DNA of 64,000 nucleotides from assembly GCA_029891385.1 (NCBI GenBank), contig CM057230.1, positions 55,283,414 to 55,347,413 of the forward strand, written 5' to 3'. The translations under genes were made by a program, and so were the position numbers. Below the pieces are notes generated by a model. It did no database searches, was not told where the DNA came from, and worked only from the letters and a program-made list of their open reading frames with translations. Every line of letters begins with the position of its first letter. The stretch's first letter is position 1. Below, one piece after another: positions 34,685 through 44,500 of the stretch. Origin of the DNA: Erythroxylum novogranatense. Taxonomy: Eukaryota > Streptophyta > Magnoliopsida > Malpighiales > Erythroxylaceae.

Positions 34685-36325
34685 ATGACACACAACAAAC
34701 TAGCGGAAGAAGGTAACACAAATTATCGCCCTCCTTTGTTTAATGGTACTAACTATTCTTCTTGAAAAAAACCTATGAAGTATCATATTATAAGCGAGGG
34801 AGTAGAATATTGGAAGATCATCATCTTCGGTCCACAAGCACCGTTGAAAGAAAATGGTGAATTAAAAATAGAGCTGGAATACGACGACAATGATTGGAGG
34901 CAAGCCTACATCAATGCGAAGGCTATGAAACTATTATATTGCGCTCTCACGGTCGAGGAAAGAAACCGAGTTAATTCTTCTACTAGTGCTAAATAAATGT
35001 GGGAAAGACTTCGCATCACCAATGAAGGAACCAACCAAGTCTGGGAGACAAAGATCAACATGCTTCTCCATGATTATGAAATGTTTGTTATGAAGGAAGG
35101 TGAGTCTATTTCCATTATGCTTGATCGTTTTGCAGAAATCATAAATGAATTAGGCAACCTTGGAAAACATATGACGGATAACGAGAAGGTGAAGAAGATT
35201 CTCCGCTCACTACCAAAAGAATGGGACTCACAAGTCACCGCCATTATGGAATCCAAGGATCTCAATCATTTCGAATTCAACGCCTTGGTGGGATCACTTA
35301 TCAACTATGAGATCATTCTCAAATCAAGAGGAGGTAGAGGTAAGTCACAAAAGTCAATTTCTTTAAAAGCTAATGTTTCTTCTCTTGATGAAAGTGACAA
35401 AGAAATAGATGAAGAAGAAGAAGAAGAAGAAGAAATATCAATGTACGTCAGAAATTTGAGAAAGTTCAAAGGACTGCTCAAAAATAGGAGAAAAGAATTA
35501 AGTGGCAGAAGAAATGGAGAAACGAAAAAGTATTCTGTAGAAAGAAGGTCTAAAGGCTATGAAGAAAAGAAGAGTTCAAATCTTCAGAAAAATGACAAGT
35601 ATGACAAAGGAAAAAAGAAAGCTAGCCTTGTAGCCACGTGGAGTGATGATGAGGAAGCATATCAAAGCAATGATGAAAACAACCTTGCTCTTATGGCAGA
35701 TAGCTTCTTGACAAGTGATGATGAGGATGAGGTAATAATCTCATATCAAGAACTTAGAGATTCTTTTACTGCTTTACAAATTGATTTTGAAGAAGCTATT
35801 AAGATAAACAAGAAATTGAGAAAGAATATAAGAGAATTAGTTGCTGAAAATAATGCTTTACATGAGACGATTGATGATTTAGATTGTCCTAAGGAAGATC
35901 ATTCTGCATGTCTTGCTGAAAAAGAAAGTCTTACTTGTGAGCTTGATAGACTTAGAAAGGAATTTTTTTATGTGGTTGAAAAATTTGCTGGTGGAAATGC
36001 AAAGTTTGAAGAGATGTTGTCTTTACAAAGATATTCAATTTCTAAACATGGTTTAAGATATGATCCTTTTCATAGAGATTATTCCTTGATTTCTAAATTC
36101 ACTAAAGACGGAAAAGTTGCTCAATGTGCTAGATACTTGAAAGATGGTCATATAGAAATTGCATGTAAAAGTATTAGGAGATGTATTAATGTTAAGAAAA
36201 TTTGGGTGATTAAAGGTACAACACCTCCTAATGTGGTTGATATGACTAACCAAAATGGACCCAAGATGGCTTGGGTACCAATGAGAAGAAAGGATGTTAC
36301 AGTTGTAGGTACAAGCAAGGAATGA
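34685..36325 (+). pseudogene. Copia gag, one frame with two premature stops
   Basis: It starts at ATG 34685 (MTHNKLAEEGNTNYRPPLFN) and stays in one frame to TGA at 36323-36325, about 546 codons. Two stops interrupt it: TGA at 34763-34765, where the family has Trp in N-Y-x-x-W, and TAA at 34994-34996 before MWERLRI. The gag core is seen in ETKINMLLHDYEMFVMKEGE and KVKKILRSLPKEWDSQVTAI. An acidic run (EEEEEEEE) and a coiled-coil region (RDSFTALQIDFEEAIKINKK) follow. The usual zinc knuckle is not clear: CARYLKDGHIEIAC near 36124-36165 is its degenerate place. Protease begins after the stop in another frame (WYIDSGCS near 36340) and is cut off. Confidence 0.85.
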
Positions 36326-36389
36326 AGATCGACCAAGCACATGGTACATTGATAGTGGATGTCGACTAATTGGTGACAAGTCTGCTAAC

Positions 36390-36545
36390 AAGTCGACTTG
36401 TGTGGGTCAATAGGTCGACCTATGATATACACAGCACTATGGAAATGAAGAAAATTCAGGATAAGTCGACTTATGCAAATTGACAAGTCGACTTATGAGG
36501 GTCGATAAGTCGACTTATGGAGGTAAAACAAGTCGACTTATGTTT
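36390..36545. repeat. Second palindrome array, internal
   Basis: Six GTCGAC-centred palindromes (ACAAGTCGACTTGTG, ATAGGTCGACCTATG, ATAAGTCGACTTATG and others) lie just downstream of the broken protease. They resemble the U3 array, although they are outside the LTR. Confidence 0.85.
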
Positions 36546-36889
36546 ACACGAGTTCCATAGTTGGATTGTTATGTTATGTAATGACTTTGCATTTTCTTTG
36601 TGTTTGCTTATGAACTGCCAGTCGAATATAAGTTATCTGGGTCTTCTTTAAAAATTCTCTTTTTCCCAAAATCTCCGAAAACATATTCTCTTCTACTTTT
36701 GATATTTATTCATGATGATATTTCTCCACCATAATGGTTTTTGTATCTAGCCAAGACCAACATTTCACATTATTTGTATTTGCTTGCTACTTGAGACTAT
36801 TTGTGTTTGATGACTTGCTTCTCTATTTAATGTGATTGCGATATTTCATCTATTATTGGTTTGTATTAGTTGTTTTGATTATGACAAAA

Positions 36890-37155
36890 GGGGGGAGAAA
36901 AATGAGAAATTTGATATTCTTTAGTTACTTGATTAAGGGGGAGTATGCGATAATTGTCTTCAATTTAAGTCTATCATGATTTCAAATTAATTTTATGAAT
37001 TTGATCTTACAAGGTTATTAAATTCAATGATTTATATGATTGAGGGGGAGACTTCTAACCAAAATGATAAGGTATAAAAACCTTGATCAATGTTTCTTTG
37101 TTTTCATTTCTTAATCAATTTCTAAGTGTTTTGTCATTATCAAAAAGGGGGAGAT
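36890..37155 (+). other. Multiple polypurine tracts before the 3' LTR
   Basis: AAAAGGGGGGAGAAA (about 36888), AAGGGGGAGTATG (about 36937), GAGGGGGAGACT (about 37043) and AAAAAGGGGGAGAT (37142-37155) occur in 270 bases. Repeated tracts are a known Sirevirus trait. Only the last one abuts the LTR. Confidence 0.75.
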
Positions 37156-38363
37156 TGTTGGACCAATGGTGGTTGACAAATTAAATCCCACTTATGTTTT
37201 GATAATAATAATATGTATAGAATTGGTTAAGAAATTGTTTCAGGTATTTTGGGATTAGTATGAAAGAATTATGCAAATCAAGATGGACAAGTGATAAATC
37301 ATTGAAGAATCAAGATGAAAGTTTCCTTATAAGTGAAAGAGACATAAATAATAAGGATTATAAAAGATTTGGTTGGATGTTACCGTTGAAGACAACACAA
37401 GTCGACTTGCACAGCATAAGTCGACTTATACATCAGAATCTGAACAACACAAGTCAACTAGAACAACATAAGTCGACTTATCGAGGACCACAAGTCGACT
37501 TACACAGCACAAGTTGACTTATAGAAGAGCGGAGATGAAATTTTACGAAAAGTATTGTCACAAGTCGACTTATACATTTGACAAGTCGACTTATGGGTAC
37601 AACAAATTAATTCCAACGGCTCTATTAGTCACAAATGGAAAGGAGGATGCTAAGGAACGGTCATGACAATCATACAACGGCTAGAATGGCTTCCAACAGT
37701 TATTTTCTTCAAGTATAAAGAGTGGATGATTGATGAAGAGTGCATGGATGTTCTATAAGCGAAAATACTCTTCTATTGCTCCAAAATTGCTCATTATTGC
37801 TCTTATCTTGTTACATTATTGTATTGAGCTTTATTCTTCAATCTTTATCTTATTTCTCTTACAATTTGAGTGACTAGTGAAAGGTCACGTGTGAGGTAAC
37901 AATGGGAAATCAAGTGGTGTTGGTAGGATTTGTGCCAGAAGACAAATCATTTGTAAAGGTTGCTTGAGCTGGAAATCAAGTGGTGTTGGTAGGATTTGTG
38001 CCGGAAGACAAATCATTTGTAAAGGTAGCTTGAGCCGAAAATCAAGCGGTATTGGTAGGATTTGTGTCGGAAGACAAATCAAGTGTAAAGGTAGCTTGAG
38101 CCGAAAATCAAGCGGTATTGTAAGAGTTCACACTGAACTACAAAGTGTGTAATAAAGTAGTTTGCAAAATCCTAAGTGGGAGCTTAGGTAGAGGACGTAG
38201 GTCTTAGCACCGAACTTCTATAAAAATAGTGTTTGATTTTCTTCCCTACTCTTTGCATTTAGATTTGATTAAATTGTTTTTGTGTGAATTAACTTATGAT
38301 TTTATTGTAGAAAATTACAAAAAGCTTAAAGATCTATTCAACCCCCCTTCTAGATCGCTAACA
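37156..38363 (+). repeat. 3' LTR of the nested Copia, 1,208 bases
   Basis: Matches the 5' LTR closely, with scattered substitutions. Two U3 palindromes are mutated (CAAGTCAACTA near 37450 and CAAGTTGACTT near 37510). Confidence 0.9.
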
Positions 38364-38908
38364 CTTCAATTTCACCATTTTGTTTCCATAGAACCCTCGA
38401 GCCATTTGTTTGTGTGTTGCATCTTTGCATAGTCATAAATGGTGCATAATTGAGTGTTATGTGATGATATTTTAACTATGAGTTGAGTTAGAATTGCGAA
38501 TTTGACTGAGAATTTGAGAACGAAGAGTTTTATAAATTCATTATGATTTTTATACAACAAATGAGCATTTCAACGGTTTTGCTTATGCTTTATTATAAAC
38601 TGTTACCCACGAGCTGTCAAGCTCACCCCCTCTCTGTCCCCTCCTCAGGTATTTTGATAAGAAGTCAAGAAAATAGGAGCATGAAGGAAATACTTTAGAT
38701 TTGCTTACTTTGTATTTTTGAGTTTTGATAGAGTTGTAATATTTGTACTAGTTATTTCGGATTATGATATATTAGAACTTGTAAAACCCTTTGATTTGAG
38801 GGTAGTGAAATGTAAATGATCATATTTTCAGCTGTAAGTAATGTATTGAGAAGTATGATGGATGTAAATATTCGTTTAAGTTTTCGGATGTTCGCAAGTT
38901 AGTTAGGT
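38364..38908 (+). repeat. Del/Tekay-type LTR segment, right of the nested Copia
   Basis: It starts with the CTTCA duplication and continues the LTR of 31030-33446: the ACCCTCGAGCCATTTGTTT block matches 40570 and 55517. From 38569 it matches 25844-26180. It runs directly into integrase coding sequence at about 38908. Confidence 0.65.
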
Positions 38909-39394
38909 TCTGAAAATGATAGAAAGGAGATGGAATATGAAGTTGGAGACAAAGTGTTTCTTAGAGCTTCTCCATGGAAAGTAGTTTTGAGATTTGGTAA
39001 GAAGGGCAAGCTTAGTCTAAGATACATAGGCCCATATGAGATCATTAAGAAGATTGGGCCTTTAGCCTATAAGTTAGCTTTGCCATCGGAGTTGTCTAAG
39101 ATTCACAATGGTTTCCATGTATCGATGTTGAGGAAGTACCGGTTTGATCCTTCACACATAGTTCAACCTTCAGAAGTTCAATTAAGAGAGGATTTGACTT
39201 ATGAAGAACAACCAGTGGAGATTTTAGATTCAAAGGAAAAGGTTTTGAGAAACAAGACTGTGAAGCTGGTTAAGGTTCTGTGGAAGAACCATTCTATAGA
39301 AGAGGCCACGTGGGAACCCTTAGAGGCCATGAGGGTGAAGTATCCATACCTTTTCAATGTCTCATCTAAGACTTTCGAGGACGAAATTCTTTAA
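38909..39394 (+). pseudogene. Gypsy integrase C-terminus with chromodomain-like tail
   Basis: The open frame begins at 38930 (MEYEVGDKVFLRASPWKVVL), but similarity starts a few codons earlier (NDRKE). It carries FGKKGKLSLRYIGPYEIIKK, then LPSELSKIHNGFHVSMLRKY, and ends with a chromo-like stretch (VKVLWKNHSIEEATWEPLEA). These are the last domains of Del/Tekay pol, which guide integration. All upstream pol is missing: LTR sequence is joined to it at 38908. It is uninterrupted over 154 codons, so it decayed less than neighbouring Gypsy fragments. Confidence 0.85.
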
Positions 39395-39404
39395 GGGGGG
39401 AGAG
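39392..39404 (+). other. Polypurine tract
   Basis: TAAGGGGGGAGAG overlaps the pol stop and ends next to the LTR start TGTTGGACCC at 39406. Confidence 0.8.
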
Positions 39405-39405
39405 T

Positions 39406-41974
39406 TGTTGGACCCTTAAAGTTTTTCTTTAAGTTAAGCATGATTTAAAATAATTTTGAGGTTTTAATAGATTTAATTTTTGGAGTTATGATTATGTCAA
39501 AGTTAGTAGGATTTATTGAATGGGTAAGTGGAATTAAAGTGTTAATGTAATAAGGATATTCAAGGATATTTTTGGGAGATCACTTAAGCATAAAAGTACA
39601 TAAGTTTATAAGAAAGGGTAAAATGAACTTTTTAGACTCATTAAGGGTAGAAATGGAAGAAGACATGCTGTCTTGTTCTTTTAAGAAGAGAAAAACGTGA
39701 ATTGAAGGAGGAGAAGAGTGAAAAACGAAAATAAGAGAGAAGAAGAGAGGTTTCGGTGAAAGAAGAAAAGAAGAGAAATCAATTCGGTGAAAGAAGAAAA
39801 GAAGAGAAATCAAGTTTGTTAAGGTAGGTTAACCATTTTTCTTTCTTGCTTTATTAAAGAAATGGGTTGTGCTGGGGATGAAGGAGTTAGAGAGAGAAAG
39901 GGGTTTGTGTAGAGAATGAAAGGTTTGTGTTGGAAGAAGATGAATTAAGAGAACCCAATTGATTTTAGGGTTTATAAACTAGATCTTAGGTTTTCTAACC
40001 TAGATGAACTATGGGTAGGCCAGATTTGAGCTTATTTTGTGTTTATCACATTTTTTAATGATTTTTGAAGTTTATGAATTTTATTGAAATGTTGTTTTCA
40101 ATGGAATCTTGGTTGTTTTAGGAAGCCAAGGAAATCATACCCAAGAGCAAGGGGAAAGGCAAGCTTGGCTTGGATTTTCACAAACTAATTAGGTGGGTAA
40201 TGTATTTATAGTTATTGTGTAATTGGGCAAGTTCTTACCTATGTGTGTGTATATTGATTTGCTGAATTTGATTTGTTTGAGATTGAAATCGTTGTGAATG
40301 TTTGGAAATGCGTGATGCATTATGATTGTATTATACCTTGAAAGAGGTCATAACATTTTGAATTAGATAAGAAAAAACACGAAAGTATAAGCATATGATT
40401 GAATTATGCATAAATTTGCTTGTGATTGGGCAAGAGAGGAACCCATTTTGTTATTCACGTGCACATTGACCTATAATCTTCTCCCGGCTGCTTAATTGAG
40501 GCCACGAGATCCTGACAATTAGGACTCGCTTTGTCCACGGTGTAAAATTTGGTTTCTTTGTTTCGTTCCACGGAACTCTCGAGCCATTTGTTTATACATT
40601 GCATCTTTAAATTTTTTAGTATGGTGCATAATTGAGTGTGATGTTTAATGGTTGAAGTCTATAATGTGCGTTATAAGTTTAAGTCAAATTGATTAAATGC
40701 TTAAATTGCTAGAACAAATTGAGAATGATCGAATTGCTAGATATACATGTACATATACTTGAATTTGTGGTCAATTGCCAATGACTATAAATATATTGGC
40801 CACTAAGCTATGTAGCTCACCCTGCTATTCCCTCCTCAAATGCAGAATGAGAAGGTTAGCAATCCTTGCAAGGCATTGGAAACTCCAAGACATTAGAAAC
40901 TTTTGTAACTAAGTTAGTTCGATCATTTTTTGATAGCTTTATAAGCATGTCAAACGTTAAGTATCTAATGTATTTTGTATTTTGTGTTAAGCCTTTGATT
41001 ATAATGTTAATATGTAATTAAAGCTATGTATGAACTTCATTTGACTTAAAAATGGATTAAGAAGTTTCCAAAGTTTCCATCGTGTATGTGCTCATTTATC
41101 TTGTAGTGGTACATTTCATATTTGAAGTCTCTTATAGGGAAAAATTCATGTCCTAACTTTAGGAGAAAAAATGTATTGATCTAAGCTAAATTAGATAAAG
41201 TTGTCTTCTAGGAAGTTGTAGCTTATCTTTCTAGCTTTACAACGGTATATAGTATGAAATTTTTGAATGTAGGAGTCGAAAGTTATGATTATTATAAGTG
41301 GAAATGATCAGGAGTATAGACTATATCTTCTGGTGATGACGTGTATCTTATGTGCACTATTCATCTTACATATTTTGATCCAATTTTGTCCCTCTAGATG
41401 ATAAAATCTATCTTCAAGATCTTTATAAAAGTTGTAGATCTTGAAGTCCTCTTTCAAACTCTCCAAGAATGATATTGATCTGATATCTCTAGAGAAAGTT
41501 ATGCCAATTATTCTGAATAGGTCGTAGACTAAAACTTCTTCTAGGTATTGTTCATCTTACATCTTCTAGTCCAAGTTTGGCCCTCTAGATGATAGAATCT
41601 ACCTTCAAGGTCTTTATGAAATAATAGATCTTGACATCCTCTTTTGAACCCTCTAAGAATGATCTTGATCAGATATCTCTAGAGAAAGTTATGCTAATTA
41701 TTCCAAACAAGTCTTAGACTGAAACTTCTTCTGGATACTATTCATCTTACATCTTCTAATCCATGTCTGACCCTATAGATCATAGAATCTATCTTCAAGG
41801 TCTTCATGAAAGTTATAGATCTCAAAGTCCTCTTTGAAACCATCCTACGATAACCTTAATTTGACATTTATGGAGAAAGTTATGCTAATTGTCCCGAAAT
41901 AGGTTCAATATGATTGATGACAAGTACTGTTTCAGTTTAATGACTCCGAATGTTGGGCTTCAGTAGGTCCAGCA
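39406..41974 (+). repeat. 3' LTR of a Del/Tekay-type Gypsy, about 2.57 kb
   Basis: It starts TGTTGGACCCTTAAAGTTTT and probably ends GGTCCAGCA near 41974. A purine-rich leader (39650-39830) is followed by blocks shared with 54650-55800, such as GGACTATGGGTAGG (39995-40025 region) and GTAGCTCACCCTGC (near 40815). The right third carries three 190-base tandem repeats. The exact right end and target duplication are uncertain. Confidence 0.65.
41336..41912. repeat. Three tandem 190-base repeats inside the LTR
   Basis: The anchor TATTCATCTTACATCTTCT recurs near 41358, 41548 and 41738. Each unit includes AAGGTCTTTATGAAA and a GAGAAAGTTATGCTAATTAT block. A single related unit is at 31930-32040 and in the LTR at 56450. 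Confidence 0.8.
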
Positions 41975-42299
41975 ATTGTTATTAAATTTAACTATAATTA
42001 TAAATTAAATTAAATTATTTGTAATTTTATTAATAATTAATCAAATATATAGTATTAAATTAAATTACTCATTATTATTTTTAAACATTAATATCTTAAA
42101 TAATTAAATAATATATTTAGATGATAATAAATGAGATAATGAAAAAAAGCATAAATAGAAAATGAAAACCAATTTTATGATTTTCATTAATTTTGAAAAC
42201 TAAAAGAAATCAAATCAAAATCAAAAATCAAAAGTCTAAAACTCAAACAATAGTTTTTTTTCTGAATTTGAAAACAAAACCAAAAAATCAAAATAAAAT
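41975..42299. other. AT-rich stretch without a recognisable gene
   Basis: Runs of TAAATTAAATTA and AAAACCAAAAAATC, with no open frame or family match. Confidence 0.5.
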
Positions 42300-42486
42300 A
42301 GAAATAAGCAGGCCTATAAAGAATGAAGTTCTAAGCTACTAAAATGAAAAAATATATTAAAATGAGGTCTGAAATAGAGAAATAATTTGACTATAGCAAA
42401 AGGGGAACCACGAACTACAAAAAGACATTTGAGATAACAAAGATAAATTCACAATGTAAAGAAAGATGAAAAATAACAAAGTGTTT
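42300..42486. repeat. Left half of the dispersed repeat, with LINE target duplication
   Basis: AAATATATTAAAATGAGGTC to CACAATGTAAAGAAAGATGA corresponds to 21790-21880. It ends with AAAGTGTTT (42478-42486), which recurs at 52114-52122 where the repeat resumes. Confidence 0.7.
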
Positions 42487-42879
42487 CACCCAACACTCAT
42501 AATTCACACCTTTTGTTTGCATACATTCTACTGCATCCATTTATCTTACACACCTTCATGCCTATATCCCTTTCGTCTGCATACATTAGCTTACTATAGT
42601 TCCTCTAGGACTCTTATTATCCATCAAGTTTTCCTTTTAACTAACGGATAATGATTTCTCACACCTAAACACCATCATTTTCGTTTCAATTTTATTCATG
42701 TATAAAATTGAGATGGATTGTATGATGATAAATAGTAGAATGATGATGATGTTCTAACTCTTCTTTGGAATTTTATTTTAATTTAATGATAATTTAGTTG
42801 ATTGTGTTATTTGGATGAATGTCGTGATTTGATTACATTCTTGCATAATTCGGTAATAAATTGAGTGGGTGAATTGAAT

Positions 42880-43390
42880 AAAATATGTTTAAATCGAATT
42901 AATGAGAGTTAGGCGATTTAATAGAAACTGTGATAAATCATATTGGTAATTGTGTGGAGAGAGATCCCATGTACTGTTCCAATAATTTATTAGAGTGCTT
43001 CAAATCTAATTAGGTTTTGGATAATTTATGAATTGAGAGATTGCAATTTTCATAATTTGATTAGGATTTATAATTTAGAATTTAATAGTTACAACTCAAG
43101 AGAGAGTAATCAGCCCTAAGACAGTCTAGAACTGGCACTGCGTGCGTATTACTCAATTGTTAATTCTTGTATGTTTAATTTTTGATTATTTAGTTGAATT
43201 TAATTCTCGTGATTACTTCCATTGAATTGTTTATTTTAAGTGTAAAATATTCTTGGCCTTAGATTTTAGGATTAGATTAGTCCTCCTTCCCGTAGGATCG
43301 ACACCTCTTATACTACAATTGCAACCTATACGCTTGTTGTATTTAAGGGTTTATAAATTTTAAAGATTAAATGACACGATCAACACGTCA
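42880..43390. repeat. LTR/leader-like fragment inside the LINE 5' region
   Basis: CTTCCCGTAGGATCGACACC followed by TATACTACAATTG resembles the U5-leader region of Athila- or TAT-type elements. No ends or coding sequence could be set. It may instead be LINE 5' sequence. Confidence 0.25.
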
Positions 43391-43649
43391 TATGTTGATA
43401 AGAGAGGAGTTCAATATGTAATGTGTGACCAAAAATATTCCGAGGCTCCAATCATAATACATGGTGTGAACAAATGGTCTGTGAGCCAAACATCCTTGAG
43501 TCTTTAATAGTGATGGATGTTGATGATTTTTCAAGTCCAAAAGTTGTTATCGTTGATAATCAATATGGGAATGTAGATCAACAATTTGAAACTGTTAATA
43601 AGAGGAGGTCCAACAAAAAAAAGAGGACTCTAAACACGATACTATATTA

Positions 43650-44500
43650 ATGATAATTCTCTCATAGAATGTTAGAGGTGCTAATATACCCCCCATGAAA
43701 AAGCTGCTTATTAAGAATTTGGTTATAGAGAATAAAGTTCAAGCTATTGGTTTTTTGGAAACGACAATTCAAAATGGAAATGATATATTGCTCAAATATT
43801 TTCCAATTGTTTGGAAAGAAATTACTATCCACAATCTTCATCCTAATTGTATAATAGTTATATTTTATGATTCCTCTATAGTTTCTGGTTGCTCAACTTT
43901 CATTTTTAAGCAATTGATAAATTTGAAATTTTCATATAAGAGTTTAAATCATTCTATTTACATTTCCCTTGTGTATGCATTCAATATATCTTAGAACCAG
44001 ATCAACCACCTAGCAATGTCTTTAAAGATTTCTTGGATCATTACAGGGGATTTTAACTCTATCTTGACGTTGAATGAAGCGGAAGACCCTAGATCGATAG
44101 TAATTCCTTGTCTAGATTTAAGGAAAAGGGTTAAAGAAGCTCATCTGATTGATATTACAACTAGTGGTAATTATTTCATATGGAATAATAGGCAGCATAG
44201 AGCGAACTTCATTCATAAAAAGTTTGATAGAAGCTTATCTAGCATTTAATGGATGGTGAGGCACTCTAATTGTTTAACTCTATCTTGAAGTTGAATGAAG
44301 CAGAAGACCCTAGATCGATAGTAATTCCTTGTCCCGATTTAAAGAAAAGGGCTTACGAAGCCCATCTAATTAATATTCCAATTGGTGGTAATTATTTCAT
44401 ATGGAATAATAGGCAGCATAAAGCGAACTTCATTCAGAAAAAGCTTGATAGAAGCTTATCTAGCATTTAATGGATGGTGAGGTACTCCAATTGTTATTCT
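43650..44500 (+). pseudogene. LINE 2 ORF2 endonuclease domain
   Basis: It begins at ATGATAATTCTCTCATAG near 43651, reading MIILS-stop-NVRGA where the family has S-W-N-V-R-G. Then come KLLIKNLVIENKVQAIGFLE (metal-binding E in L-E-T) and WIITGDFNSIL, corresponding to the G-D-F-N catalytic block, near 44030-44065. GNYFIWNNRQH follows. Part of this domain is duplicated (44052-44272 and 44273-44493). Several stops are present. In active elements this endonuclease nicks target DNA. Confidence 0.8.
44052..44493. repeat. 221-base tandem duplication in the endonuclease
   Basis: TTTAACTCTATCTTGACGTT at 44052 and TTTAACTCTATCTTGAAGTT at 44273 start two copies that run through ATGGATGGTGAGGCACTC or GGTACTC. 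They differ at scattered positions, so the duplication is not very recent. Confidence 0.9.

Larger units (their letters stand above)
33447..38363 (+). mobile_element. Defective Ty1/Copia (Sirevirus-like) element with intact LTRs
   Basis: The 5' LTR (33447-34656) and 3' LTR (37156-38363) are near identical, begin TGTTGG/TGTTGA and end GCTAACA. CTTCA is duplicated on both sides (33442-33446 and 38364-38368). The primer site ATTGGTATCAGAGC follows the 5' LTR at 34657. Gag is present in one frame with two stops, and only the first few codons of protease remain. Integrase, reverse transcriptase and RNase H are deleted. Several polypurine tracts precede the 3' LTR. The similarity of the LTRs indicates a recent insertion compared with its surroundings; it sits inside a Gypsy LTR. 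It would need enzymes from a relative to move. Confidence 0.92.
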
